23,721 nt of DNA. Source: Candidatus Vogelbacteria bacterium (GTDB lineage: Bacteria > Patescibacteria > Paceibacteria > UBA9973 > UBA12445). The DNA lies in NCBI GenBank assembly GCA_016201425.1, contig JACQCW010000034.1:1-23721 (forward strand), written 5' to 3'. The notes beneath the pieces are model-generated. The model was not told where the DNA came from. It was given only the letters and a program-made list of their open reading frames with translations, and did no database searches. This document shows positions 12,549 to 19,926 of the stretch, piece after piece (the stretch's first letter is position 1; each line of letters opens with the position of its first letter). The translations under genes and the position numbers were made by a program.

Positions 12549-12588
12549 CCCTGTTCTGACGTAAGCCAGGACGGGGTATTTTTTTTAT
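12549..12588 (+). terminator. Terminator of the nuclease-like gene
   Basis: 10-bp stem CCCTGTTCTG / CAGGACGGGG (two G-U pairs; 12549-12558 with 12567-12576), 8-nt loop, then TA and a run of eight or more T. Confidence 0.9.
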
Positions 12589-12590
12589 GA

Positions 12591-12596
12591 TATTAT
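12591..12596 (+). promoter_or_regulatory. -10 box of dedA
   Basis: TATTAT ending 6 nt before the dedA ATG, directly after the T-run of the preceding terminator; no clear -35. Predicts a leaderless mRNA. Confidence 0.5.
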
Positions 12597-12602
12597 TCGT
12601 CA

Positions 12603-13259
12603 ATGCACAATATTTTAGAAATATTAAAAATACTTTTACACCTCGACACATATTTAATTACATTTACAAACAACTACGGTGGCTTGGTTTATTCGCTTCT
12701 ATTTATAGTAATATTTTGTGAAACTGGACTAGTTATAAGCCCTTTTTTACCAGGAGACTCACTACTATTCGCCGCTGGAGCTATCGCTGCATCGAGTGGA
12801 TCTTTAAACATTGAGTTTCTCTTTATGACAATAGCTACTGCAGCAATACTCGGTGACTCTCTCAACTATTCAATTGGAAAAGTAACCGGTACAAAGATAT
12901 TTTTAAACACGGAGTCTCGGGTCTTTAAAAAAGAATACTTAACAAAAACAGAGAATTTTTATGAACACCATGGGAACAAAGCCATTCTACTAGGGAGATT
13001 TTTTCCCATTATTCGAACATTTGTACCGTTCGTCGCCGGCATTGGAAAAATGAATTATGGTAAATTTTTGTTTTATAATATACTAGGCGGAATAATTTGG
13101 ACTATTATTTTTCTTCTAGGAGGATATACGTTTGGTAATATTCAATTTGTGAAAAACAATTTCACTATAGTAATATTTAGTATTATTTTTCTTTCGTTTC
13201 TACCAGGAATCTATCACTTAATTAGAAGTTGGTACAAACAAAAAAACCAGATCCTTTAA
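12603..13259 (+). CDS. DedA family membrane protein (SNARE-associated/VTT domain)
   Basis: DedA proteins are polytopic inner-membrane proteins linked to lipid-carrier recycling and membrane homeostasis. The 218-aa length is typical. Signatures in order: the first hydrophobic segment with FCETGLVISPFLPGDSLLFAAGAIAA (about 39-64), ILGDSLNYSIGKVTGTKIF (about 80-98), the amphipathic FYEHHGNKAILLGRFFPIIRTFVPFVAGIGKMNYGKFLFYN (about 119-159) with the conserved Arg pair in GRFxPxxRTFxPxxAG, and two C-terminal helices. The acidic residues in the FCETG and PGDS motifs and the two arginines are the residues needed for function in E. coli homologues. The gene is AT-rich, has a leaderless start, and converges with the ribosomal operon. 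Confidence 0.95.
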   Translation: MHNILEILKILLHLDTYLITFTNNYGGLVYSLLFIVIFCETGLVISPFLPGDSLLFAAGAIAASSGSLNIEFLFMTIATAAILGDSLNYSIGKVTGTKIFLNTESRVFKKEYLTKTENFYEHHGNKAILLGRFFPIIRTFVPFVAGIGKMNYGKFLFYNILGGIIWTIIFLLGGYTFGNIQFVKNNFTIVIFSIIFLSFLPGIYHLIRSWYKQKNQIL

Positions 13260-13269
13260 TTGTTCTGAT
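13246..13269. terminator. Probable bidirectional terminator between dedA and rpsI
   Basis: Minus-strand stem ATCAGA / TCTGGT (6 bp with one G-U), 12-nt loop, then TTTTTTTG. The plus-strand readout has a weaker stem followed by TTTTTTG and a second T-run. It overlaps the end of dedA. Confidence 0.55.
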
Positions 13270-13283
13270 TTTTTGTTTTTTGA

Positions 13284-13703
13284 TTATCGCTTACTCCACT
13301 GCGGAGCTTTCCTCGCCTTTTTTAGTCCAAACTTTCGCCTCTCTTTTGATCGAGGGTCTCTTTTTAAAAGCTTCGCCTTTTTTAACGTCTTTCTAAGCTC
13401 TTTATCGAAAACTATAAGGGCCCTAGAGATGCCGTGACTTACGGCTTCGGCCTGTGAGTGAATACCACCTCCATTAGCCACTACTGTTACGTCAAATTTA
13501 GACTTAACATCTCCAGCTGTTTCAAACGGTATAGCAACAATATTTCTAAGCTCAGTGGTTGGGAAATAAACCTTAACATCCTTTGAGTTCACAATAACAG
13601 AATTTTTAGTACTGTCGGTTGGAGTTAACCTTACTCTAGCTGTTGAAGTTTTTCTACGTCCCACGGCCTCGAAATATTTTAATTTTATTTGCTTTTCTTT
13701 CAT
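13284..13703 (-). CDS. rpsI: 30S ribosomal protein uS9
   Basis: A 139-aa product with the uS9 hallmarks: FEAVGRRKTSTARVRLTP at the start, VTVVANGGGIHSQAEAVSHGISRALI in the middle, and the basic tail RRKFGLKKARKAPQWSKR whose terminal SKR reaches the P-site tRNA. Residues 1-10 form a short lysine-rich extension. It follows rplM by 11 nt with no Shine-Dalgarno site, which is the standard L13-S9 pairing. It is the last gene of the ribosomal operon and ends near a bidirectional terminator. Confidence 0.97.
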   Translation of the reverse strand: MKEKQIKLKYFEAVGRRKTSTARVRLTPTDSTKNSVIVNSKDVKVYFPTTELRNIVAIPFETAGDVKSKFDVTVVANGGGIHSQAEAVSHGISRALIVFDKELRKTLKKAKLLKRDPRSKERRKFGLKKARKAPQWSKR

Positions 13704-13714
13704 ATATAGATAAA

Positions 13715-14059
13715 TTATTCGGTGATATTCAAATTTTTCAACATTGGTTTTCGTAATCTATTTTTTGGTAACATGCCATAGACCGCACTTTCAAATAATG
13801 CCTTGAATCCCTTTTTGGCAATAACTTTTTCCATGGATTCACCCTTTCGGCCACCAGGATAGCCAGAAAACCTAAAATAATACTTCTGAATTAATTTATT
13901 TTCAGGAACTCGTGCTTTAGAGGCATTTTCAATAATAACCTTAACCTGGGGTGCAATATTTCTTGAAAACTGGGCCTTATTCTTACCCATCAAAATTGAG
14001 GCGGCCTCTGAAGCAACCCTTCCAATCGTCCTATTTTTCGCATCAATAGTGTATTCCAT
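13715..14059 (-). CDS. rplM: 50S ribosomal protein uL13 (short form)
   Basis: At 114 aa it is shorter than E. coli uL13 (142 aa). The N-terminal ~14 residues are trimmed, so it begins MEYTIDAKNRTIGRVASEAASILMGK, and it stops after MLPKNRLRKPMLKNLNI, lacking the C-terminal tail. The core motifs, including YYFRFSGYPGGRK and ALFESAVYGMLPKN, are intact. It sits 15 nt after rplQ and directly before rpsI. No Shine-Dalgarno site is visible; an A/T-rich leader precedes the ATG. Confidence 0.96.
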   Translation of the reverse strand: MEYTIDAKNRTIGRVASEAASILMGKNKAQFSRNIAPQVKVIIENASKARVPENKLIQKYYFRFSGYPGGRKGESMEKVIAKKGFKALFESAVYGMLPKNRLRKPMLKNLNITE

Positions 14060-14074
14060 AGTGATTTCTTATTA

Positions 14075-14425
14075 TTATACAAATTCAATTAGTGCCATCT
14101 CGCTTGCGTCACCTTTCCTCTGGCCCATCTTAACAATTCGGGTGTATCCACCTTTTCGTTCCAGATACTTCTTAGAAATATCATCTACAAGTTTTTTTAC
14201 AACAACAGGATTACCCAACCTTGAAACCAGTGCCCGCCGAGAAGCCAAAGCTCCATCACGACCCTTAGTCACGAGTTTCTCAATAAAAGGCCTAAGCTCC
14301 TTTGCCTTCGCTTCTGTGGTTAAAATCTTACCTCGAACAATTAAGTTTTCGGCGAGGGAACGAAGCAATGATCTTCTTTGGTCTGTTTGTCTACCGAACT
14401 TTCTGTTTACATTATGATGTCTCAT
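14075..14425 (-). CDS. rplQ: 50S ribosomal protein bL17
   Basis: The 116-aa product begins with the characteristic MRHHNVNRKFGRQTDQRRSLLRSLAENLI and continues with the segment around LTTEAKAKELRPFIEKLVTKG, the bL17 core that binds near the peptide exit tunnel. The C-terminus KGGYTRIVKMGQRKGDASEMALIEFV is typical. It follows rpoA by 18 nt, which is the normal alpha-operon order, and is followed by rplM-rpsI. No Shine-Dalgarno site. Confidence 0.97.
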   Translation of the reverse strand: MRHHNVNRKFGRQTDQRRSLLRSLAENLIVRGKILTTEAKAKELRPFIEKLVTKGRDGALASRRALVSRLGNPVVVKKLVDDISKKYLERKGGYTRIVKMGQRKGDASEMALIEFV

Positions 14426-14443
14426 GAGAATGTAGATAATTAA

Positions 14444-15430
14444 TTATTTTAGAGTTATACCGTGATTTCCAAGCTCCTTACGAATTTCTGCAATACCCTT
14501 ATCTCCCAATCCGTCGATATTTCTAAGATCTTCCTCTCGTTTTCTTGCCAAGCCACCTATCGTTCTAATACTAGCTTCCGATAAAGCGCGCAGGGTTCTA
14601 GCCGAAAAACCAACATCTTCAATTCTCATCTTCAGAACATCTTCTTGTTTTTCTGAGGACTCATCAATACTTACCGCCTGCTCACTTTCGGTGCCCAAGT
14701 TATCCTCAATAATAACTGATGCTGGAATAGGTTCTTCCTCAACAAAACCGACCACAGCCTTAAGCTGCATAATCATTGTATAAATTGAAGTTTCAAGAGC
14801 CTCTCTGGCTCCCAAAGTACCGTCAGTTTCTATCACAATCCTTAGTCTATTATAATCTGTACGGTCCCCGACTCGCATATTTTCAACCTCGTAATTAACT
14901 CTTCTGATTGGAGTAAAAATAGCATCCACAGAAATTGTCCCAATATCAACCTTGTCCTTATGATGAGCTTCTTTAGAAACAAAACCTAATCCCTTCTCAA
15001 CAACAAACTCAATATCTAATTTTGAAGACTTTTCTGTAAGAGTCGCTATTGGTAAATCTTTGTTTAATACAATAATGCCTGCCCCAGTTTCAATATCTCC
15101 TGCAGTTATTTTTTTTGCACCACTAGCACTTAAGTAGGCTTTCTGTGGCTCGTCCCCATCAAGCTTGAACCTAACTTTCTTAAGATTTAAAAGCATTGTA
15201 ATAACGTCTTCCTTGACACCGTCTAAGGAAGAAAATTCATGATCCACACCAGCAATCTTTACAGAGGTTATTGCAGCCCCTGGAATAGACGACAAAATAA
15301 TTCTCCTTAGAGAATTTCCTAACGTGTGACCATATCCAGGATATAGCCCATCTATCTCATAAACACCCTTGAAATCCTCCTCGGACACAATCCTGGGCTT
15401 AGATGGGAGAACGATATTATAATTTGGCAT
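14444..15430 (-). CDS. rpoA: DNA-directed RNA polymerase subunit alpha
   Basis: A 328-aa subunit with both domains. The N-terminal dimerisation domain (about 1-232) contains LYPGYGHTLGNSLRRIILSSIPGAAITSVKI (the conserved GxTLGNxLRR segment that starts core assembly) and FTPIRRVNYEVENMRVGDRTDYNRL. A glutamate/serine-rich linker (about 235-262, TESEQAVSIDESSEKQEDV) leads to the C-terminal DNA/activator-binding domain (about 265-328) with EDVGFSARTLRALSEASI and the helix-hairpin-helix NIDGLGDKGIAEIRKEL. A strong promoter lies in the 78-nt gap before it, so rpoA and the genes after it can be transcribed separately from the upstream ribosomal genes. Confidence 0.98.
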   Translation of the reverse strand: MPNYNIVLPSKPRIVSEEDFKGVYEIDGLYPGYGHTLGNSLRRIILSSIPGAAITSVKIAGVDHEFSSLDGVKEDVITMLLNLKKVRFKLDGDEPQKAYLSASGAKKITAGDIETGAGIIVLNKDLPIATLTEKSSKLDIEFVVEKGLGFVSKEAHHKDKVDIGTISVDAIFTPIRRVNYEVENMRVGDRTDYNRLRIVIETDGTLGAREALETSIYTMIMQLKAVVGFVEEEPIPASVIIEDNLGTESEQAVSIDESSEKQEDVLKMRIEDVGFSARTLRALSEASIRTIGGLARKREEDLRNIDGLGDKGIAEIRKELGNHGITLK

Positions 15431-15463
15431 AGTTTTATAAAAAATTTATATATTCAAGTAAGT

Positions 15464-15492
15464 ATTATATACTATTTGTTGAATTCTTGCAA
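15464..15492 (-). promoter_or_regulatory. Internal promoter for rpoA-rplQ-rplM-rpsI
   Basis: Minus strand: TTGCAA (15492-15487), 17-nt spacer, TATAAT (15469-15464). The leader to the rpoA ATG at 15430 is about 27 nt, AT-rich, and lacks a Shine-Dalgarno site. Confidence 0.8.
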
Positions 15493-15508
15493 GCCCTATA
15501 GTCCAAAA

Positions 15509-16129
15509 CTATGTTCGACTATAAAATTCCATAACTGAATTCAAATTAAGGGTAGATCCTTGCTCTAAACTACCCGGTAACGAAACAATCTCCACCTCAA
15601 GTTTCTCATGATCTAAATTAAGCCACTTTGGCATTTTGAAGTTCTTTAACTTATCTACCAGATCTTTAAATACATTTCGCGACTTACTTCCTTCACGGAT
15701 TGAAATTTTGTTACCAACACTAACCTGATATGATGGAATCGTCACCTTGCTTCCGTTTACCAAAATATGGCCATGTGAGACTAATTGTCTTGCCGCAGCA
15801 CGAGATATTGCAAATCCAGACCTATACAAAACATTATCGAGTCGTCGCTCAAGCAGTTTGTAAAGTAGATCAGCAGAGTTAACACCTTTAGTTTTTTCAG
15901 CCTTTTCAACGTAATTTGAAAACTGCCTCTCCCTTATGAGGTATGTAAACCTAGCCTTTTGCTTATCTAACAATTGGCTTGCGTATTCAGACCTAGCTCT
16001 TGGCGCGCGCTTCTTTAAACCACCCCTTTTCTTAGCGGCCATCGCTCGAATAAAAACTGGCGACTGACACTTATTGAAAATGCCATCTCCCAATCTTCTA
16101 CAAACTTTATATTTTCGTTTAACCAGCAT
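15509..16129 (-). CDS. rpsD: 30S ribosomal protein uS4
   Basis: The 206-aa product matches E. coli uS4 in length. It has an N-terminal basic region with two cysteines (C10, C21) left of the zinc-type N-terminus, the LLDKQKARFTYLIRERQFSNYVEKA segment, and the S4 RNA-binding domain: LLERRLDNVLYRSGFAISRAAARQLVSHGHILVNGSKVTIPSYQVSVGNKISI (about 91-145). Only two of the usual four zinc-ligand cysteines are seen, so zinc binding is doubtful. uS4 is a primary 16S rRNA binder and, in many bacteria, an autoregulator of this operon. It lies 22 nt after rpsK with no Shine-Dalgarno site. Confidence 0.97.
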   Translation of the reverse strand: MLVKRKYKVCRRLGDGIFNKCQSPVFIRAMAAKKRGGLKKRAPRARSEYASQLLDKQKARFTYLIRERQFSNYVEKAEKTKGVNSADLLYKLLERRLDNVLYRSGFAISRAAARQLVSHGHILVNGSKVTIPSYQVSVGNKISIREGSKSRNVFKDLVDKLKNFKMPKWLNLDHEKLEVEIVSLPGSLEQGSTLNLNSVMEFYSRT

Positions 16130-16151
16130 GATTTAATTTATTTATTGCAAT

Positions 16152-16586
16152 TTATACTCTTCTCGGTTTTTTAGACTTTGGACCATTGTGAGGAATTGGG
16201 GTTTCATCCCTGATGCCGATAATATTAATCCCCTTGGAAGAAAAAGCTCGAATTGATGACTCGCGTCCAGACCCCACGCCCTTAACAACCACATTGGCGT
16301 CCTTGACTCCTATCTGTTGTGCCTTGTCTCCTATTAATTCTCCGACCTTAGCAGCTGCAAAGGGTGTACCCTTCTTAGCTCCACTAAAACCCAGAGCTCC
16401 ACTAGATGACGCCGCGATAGCATTACCCTGACTATCTGTAAACAGTAACTTAGTGTTATTGTAAGTTGCTTGAACGTAAAGAGTCCCAGTAGAAATTCTA
16501 TTTTTTGCGCTTTTAACCACCGGCTTAGAAGCTTCTGCAACTACCGCGCCCTTTTCTGACTTATCTACAATTGTTTTCTTACCCAT
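16152..16586 (-). CDS. rpsK: 30S ribosomal protein uS11
   Basis: The 144-aa product starts at ATG 16586 (MGKKTIVDKSEKGAVVAEASK), giving a 30-residue basic/alanine-rich head before the conserved fold: GTLYVQATYNNTKLLFTDSQGNAIAASSSGALGFSGAKKGTPFAA and the C-terminal KGVGSGRESSIRAFSSKGINI plus IRDETPIPHNGPKSKKPRRV. A longer open frame upstream to 16736 lies inside rpsM in another frame and is rejected as a start. The gene follows rpsM by 37 nt. uS11 lines the 30S platform near the E site. No Shine-Dalgarno site; AAAA precedes the ATG. Confidence 0.96.
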   Translation of the reverse strand: MGKKTIVDKSEKGAVVAEASKPVVKSAKNRISTGTLYVQATYNNTKLLFTDSQGNAIAASSSGALGFSGAKKGTPFAAAKVGELIGDKAQQIGVKDANVVVKGVGSGRESSIRAFSSKGINIIGIRDETPIPHNGPKSKKPRRV

Positions 16587-16623
16587 TTTTATTAATTTTA
16601 TTCTAAGTCTGTTTACAAATTTT

Positions 16624-17004
16624 TTACTTCTTTTCAACCTTCTTTCTTCCCGAACCCATAGTCTTTCGAACATTTCCTCTCCTTGTTCTAGAATTTGTCT
16701 TAGTCCTCTGGCCACGCGACGGCAGACTCTTGGCATGTCGAGAACCCCTATAAGACTTAATATCTTTCAGTCTCTTAATATTTCCCGCAACAATTCTTTT
16801 TAATTCTCCCTCAATCTTTTCTGACTCAACCCTCTTTCTCAAGATATTCTCTTGCTCTGGGGTTAATTCAGATGCTTTGGCCCCATACGGAATAGATAGC
16901 TCATCTAAAATTTTTTGGGACAAACTTCTTCCAATACCATAGACGGCAGTTAAGGCCGTCTCAAGCCTCTTATTATATGCAACTGTGATTCCTGAAATTC
17001 TCAT
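16624..17004 (-). CDS. rpsM: 30S ribosomal protein uS13
   Basis: The 126-aa product opens with MRISGITVAYNKRLETALTAVYGIGRSLSQKIL, where the AVYGIG helix-hairpin-helix-like motif is family-typical. It continues with IKRLKDIKSYRGSRHAKSLPSRGQRTKTNSRTRRG, the conserved RG.RH...LP.RGQRT.TN.RTR segment that contacts the P-site tRNA and subunit bridges. The C-terminal tail is rich in lysine and arginine. It follows rpmJ in the canonical order infA-rpmJ-rpsM-rpsK-rpsD-rpoA-rplQ. No Shine-Dalgarno site. Confidence 0.97.
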   Translation of the reverse strand: MRISGITVAYNKRLETALTAVYGIGRSLSQKILDELSIPYGAKASELTPEQENILRKRVESEKIEGELKRIVAGNIKRLKDIKSYRGSRHAKSLPSRGQRTKTNSRTRRGNVRKTMGSGRKKVEKK

Positions 17005-17039
17005 TTGACTTTTAAATATGTGTTTCTAAAATATTAACA

Positions 17040-17153
17040 TTAGCCCTGTCTCTGCTTATGCTTGGGCTTTTCGCACACTACATAAAGACAGCCTTTGCGT
17101 CGGACCATTTTACACTTTGCACATAATTTCTTTAACGCCGACCTAACTTTCAT
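17040..17153 (-). CDS. rpmJ: 50S ribosomal protein bL36
   Basis: A 37-codon gene too short for usual ORF cutoffs, reading [20 protein letters not shown], then a short stretch ending in [11 protein letters not shown]. All four zinc ligands of the C+ form are present (C11, C14, C27, H32). It sits 15 nt after infA and before rpsM, its standard place. No Shine-Dalgarno site. Confidence 0.97.
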   Translation of the reverse strand: MKVRSALKKLCAKCKMVRRKGCLYVVCEKPKHKQRQG

Positions 17154-17168
17154 TTATAAATCTTAAAT

Positions 17169-17399
17169 CTAATATCTTCTAATAACTCTACCGCGTTCCC
17201 CATATTGATCTAACTTAACCCTGACTCTGTCCCCAATCAAAACCTTGATTCTATTCATTCTCATCTTACCTGCAAGGTATGCCAGCAGGATTTTACCCCC
17301 ACCAACATCTACTCGAAACATCATATTTGGAAGAGCCTCAACGACTAATCCATCAACCTCCGCTTCTACCAACTGATCTTTTGGAGAACTATTTTCCAT
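17169..17399 (-). CDS. infA: Translation initiation factor IF-1
   Basis: A 76-aa S1/OB-fold protein that blocks the ribosomal A site during initiation. It carries the IF-1 core VVEALPNMMFRVDVGGGKILLAYLAGKMRMNRIKVLIGDRVRVKL and ends ERGRVIRRY. The first nine residues (MENSSPKDQ) form a slightly longer head than in E. coli (72 aa). It is the first gene of the alpha-operon segment here and has its own promoter at 17417-17446, with a leader of only about 10 nt and no Shine-Dalgarno site. Confidence 0.97.
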   Translation of the reverse strand: MENSSPKDQLVEAEVDGLVVEALPNMMFRVDVGGGKILLAYLAGKMRMNRIKVLIGDRVRVKLDQYGERGRVIRRY

Positions 17400-17416
17400 A
17401 CTTAAATTGTTCGGAC

Positions 17417-17446
17417 ATAATAGCAGATTGATATATCCAAAGTCAA
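17417..17446 (-). promoter_or_regulatory. Promoter of infA ribosomal operon
   Basis: Minus strand: TTGACT (17446-17441), 18-nt spacer, TATTAT (17422-17417) with a TGC extended -10. It ends 17 nt before the infA ATG. Confidence 0.75.
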
Positions 17447-17464
17447 GCTTTAATAATAATTTGA

Positions 17465-18709
17465 TTAAAAACCCTTATCAATTGTAATTCTGGCGACATC
17501 ACTAGGAAAATAAAGCGCCCATGAAGGATTGAACGTAGCTTCAGCTTTCTCAATGGTTGGAAAATCTTTGAACACGTCTTGATACTTTGATTTCTGGATT
17601 CCAATTAATTTACTCTTAAGGAGATTCTCATCGAAATCTCCTACGGCCGATACTTGACCTGTTATATTTGCAGTGACGACCTGCTTCCCGTCTAACACAG
17701 TCTTTTCCTTGTTGATAATTTTAAATGACAACTTGTCTAATCCAAAATAGACAACCTCACTGCTTTTATTTTGATTCGACATTTTACTTGAAGTAAGATA
17801 ACTGCCGAGATCTTTCAAATTGATAATCATCGAGCCAAGAGTCCCTGTCATTTTTAAACCGGGCTGGCCGTCTGTGACATCCGACAGCGCAGCACCCCCT
17901 ATTACATTGTCTGTAAAAGTGAAGAACATCGCGTCATTATACAGGACAAAATCTTTAGGCACCTGTAATAGCGCCCTCTGTGTCAACTTCTCCGTAATAA
18001 GCCCTTTTAGTACACCTCTGGCTTTTTCGATATCTGCTTTTGATGCAATTCTGATTTGACCAGAGTAACCGCCGCTTATTTCTCGACTTGAACTAGCGCG
18101 AATTAGATTATACTTAGGTCCATTCTTAAGACCGGGAACAGTGAAGTTCGAAGGTGGGATATTATATAATGGGCCTGGTAATGCTGAGTGGATAGTTACC
18201 GCCACGGAACCAGCGGCTGGTATCGTCACCGATTTATCAATTTTATAAATCTTACCGTCTGTCGTCTCCAGACGCGTACCCACTATCAACTTTTGAGATG
18301 TTTTACCTGAATTATAAAGCGTCACAGTGCCTGCGGCATTCTTTTGAGTAATACCCGATCCGGTTGTTGCAACCTTAACCGACTCGGTGTCGTCAAACTT
18401 CATTACATCGTACTTAACACTGTTATTTACCCCGTCCTGACTTAAACTTACTGTATCATCAAGATCAATAACCCTTCTGTTAGTCTGGATCTTTAAGGCA
18501 ACCCGGGAAAAAGATGAGGAGTAAAGCAAAAACACCGCAAGAACAATCACAACACCCAGCATAATCAAACTAACAGAGACCAAAAATCTACGGCCGACAC
18601 CCTTCTTAGCCTTACGCCCTGCCCCACCCTCATCACCCTCACAGCCGTTATCTCCACATACAGACCCCACCGCGCGAGTAATAATATCTTGAATGATTTT
18701 TTTGCTCAT
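17465..18709 (-). CDS. Membrane-anchored protein with a baseplate J-like region, unknown function
   Basis: The 414-aa product has an N-terminal cytoplasmic part of about 40 residues, with a Cys/Gly/Asp/Glu-rich stretch CGDNGCEGDEGG (18-29) and a basic segment KAKKGVGRR. One membrane helix follows (about 42-64, FLVSVSLIMLGVVIVLAVFLLY), then a large outer domain. Residues about 125-195 (AGTVTLYNSGK, LIVGTRLETTDGKIYKI, TIPAAGSVAVTIHSALPGPLYNI) resemble the beta-strand pattern of baseplate J-type domains. The rest is not recognisable. It follows the PilM-like gene by 7 nt and is surely co-transcribed. The pairing of an actin-fold ATPase with a bitopic membrane protein suggests a cell-surface or pilus-type assembly, which is inference. 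No Shine-Dalgarno site. Confidence 0.8.
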   Translation of the reverse strand: MSKKIIQDIITRAVGSVCGDNGCEGDEGGAGRKAKKGVGRRFLVSVSLIMLGVVIVLAVFLLYSSSFSRVALKIQTNRRVIDLDDTVSLSQDGVNNSVKYDVMKFDDTESVKVATTGSGITQKNAAGTVTLYNSGKTSQKLIVGTRLETTDGKIYKIDKSVTIPAAGSVAVTIHSALPGPLYNIPPSNFTVPGLKNGPKYNLIRASSSREISGGYSGQIRIASKADIEKARGVLKGLITEKLTQRALLQVPKDFVLYNDAMFFTFTDNVIGGAALSDVTDGQPGLKMTGTLGSMIINLKDLGSYLTSSKMSNQNKSSEVVYFGLDKLSFKIINKEKTVLDGKQVVTANITGQVSAVGDFDENLLKSKLIGIQKSKYQDVFKDFPTIEKAEATFNPSWALYFPSDVARITIDKGF

Positions 18710-18716
18710 AGATTAA

Positions 18717-19868
18717 TTATAACTTAAAATTCAAATTATAAAAGATCTTATTTGAAAACAGCGCGCCCATAGTTAAAAAAACGTCGCTTACCACGTTATT
18801 GCCATGAAGATAGAAACGCTCAAAGTCCTTATTGATGATTGTTTTGATATCAGGACTTTTGTTAAGCAATAATTTCCCAGATAAATCGGTTGATGCTAGC
18901 ATTGTTTGAAACAAAGCAGCGACATCAGCGTCAGAAAGTATGTAAAATATGTCTGGCAATCTTTTGTTAGAAGCGAGCTTGTCAATGGCAAATTTTAATT
19001 TATTACTCCATTCCCTACCAAAGTCATCAAACACCGGTCTTAAAAGTTCTTTAAAGCGTTCATTCATACCGCCTTCACTATATATATTCAAAACAGAATC
19101 AGCTAACAGTCTTTCATCACCAAAACGCTTGGTAACTTGCCTAATCAAGTTATTTTTGCCAGATGAAAATGAGCTAGAAGATTCCAAAATCCCATCTTTA
19201 ACAAGTGAAATATCGGTAACTTCACCACCTATATCTATAAATACAAAGTCTTTATTCTCCTTAAAGAGATCTCGATAAACGGAGAAGCTAGAAAACAAGA
19301 AGGAGTGAGTCTCCAAATTTGCATGATGAAAGCAATCTGCAATTGTATGTCGAATGGCTATATCAATACTCTCGCTAACCAAAGTAAAAAAGACCGCAAG
19401 CTCAAGCTCTTTTACACTTCGACTGTCTATGTCGTCAACGTTATATCCATTTAACTTTACTGACATTAACTTATTATCAACTACAACTGATCTCTCTTTG
19501 TATTTGGTTGCATTTTCTGATTTAAAGAGAACTAATTCACCGTTAATCATGCTATCAATAAGTGATCGATTTATGCGGCGTGGAGTGTCAAATTGTAATT
19601 TGACAATCCGCGTTTGTGATATCAATAAATGTGAAGACAAATAACAATCTATTTTGTCAGGATTTGGATTGCCATCCCTTTGATATTGCAAAACTAACGC
19701 CCGCAAAGACTTAAGAGTTAGATACAACAATCGTCCGGCGGACGGCACTTTTTGGAAAGGAATATCTTGTCTAATAGAATATTTTATGGTCGGGGCAGAC
19801 CCCTTTTTTAGAAACACTAACGCAAGACCTGCGCTTCCGCTGCCAATATCAACGACTAAAACATGCAT
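18717..19868 (-). CDS. PilM/FtsA-like actin-fold ATPase
   Basis: A 383-aa protein with the actin/Hsp70-type nucleotide-binding elements: phosphate-1 VLVVDIGSGSAGLALV (3-18) and phosphate-2 FVFIDIGGEVTDISLVKDG (about 220-238). The C-terminal GALFSNKIFYNLNFKL may be a membrane- or partner-binding end. FtsA and PilM belong to this group; PilM links type IV pilus proteins to the membrane. Sequence between the motifs is divergent, so a pilus role is inferred from the downstream bitopic membrane protein rather than seen. The start MHVLVVDIG at 19868 is chosen over one 22 codons upstream because a TATAAT box ends 6 nt before it. An inverted repeat overlaps the promoter spacer. First gene of a two-gene operon. 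Confidence 0.75.
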   Translation of the reverse strand: MHVLVVDIGSGSAGLALVFLKKGSAPTIKYSIRQDIPFQKVPSAGRLLYLTLKSLRALVLQYQRDGNPNPDKIDCYLSSHLLISQTRIVKLQFDTPRRINRSLIDSMINGELVLFKSENATKYKERSVVVDNKLMSVKLNGYNVDDIDSRSVKELELAVFFTLVSESIDIAIRHTIADCFHHANLETHSFLFSSFSVYRDLFKENKDFVFIDIGGEVTDISLVKDGILESSSSFSSGKNNLIRQVTKRFGDERLLADSVLNIYSEGGMNERFKELLRPVFDDFGREWSNKLKFAIDKLASNKRLPDIFYILSDADVAALFQTMLASTDLSGKLLLNKSPDIKTIINKDFERFYLHGNNVVSDVFLTMGALFSNKIFYNLNFKL

Positions 19869-19874
19869 GAGAGA

Positions 19875-19897
19875 ATTATACCTTATTTGTAAATAAG
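19875..19897 (-). promoter_or_regulatory. -10 box and inverted repeat upstream of the PilM-like gene
   Basis: TATAAT (19880-19875) ends 6 nt before the ATG. Directly upstream lies the palindrome CTTATTT-GT-AAATAAG (19882-19897), placed where a repressor would block the -10/-35 spacer. No good -35 is seen. Confidence 0.55.
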
Positions 19898-19926
19898 AAT
19901 TTTGCCGGATGTGGAAAAACCCTATA

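Noticed and set aside
16587..16736. 50-codon N-terminal extension of rpsK
   Set aside because: It lies inside rpsM in another frame; the ATG at 16586 gives a normal uS11.
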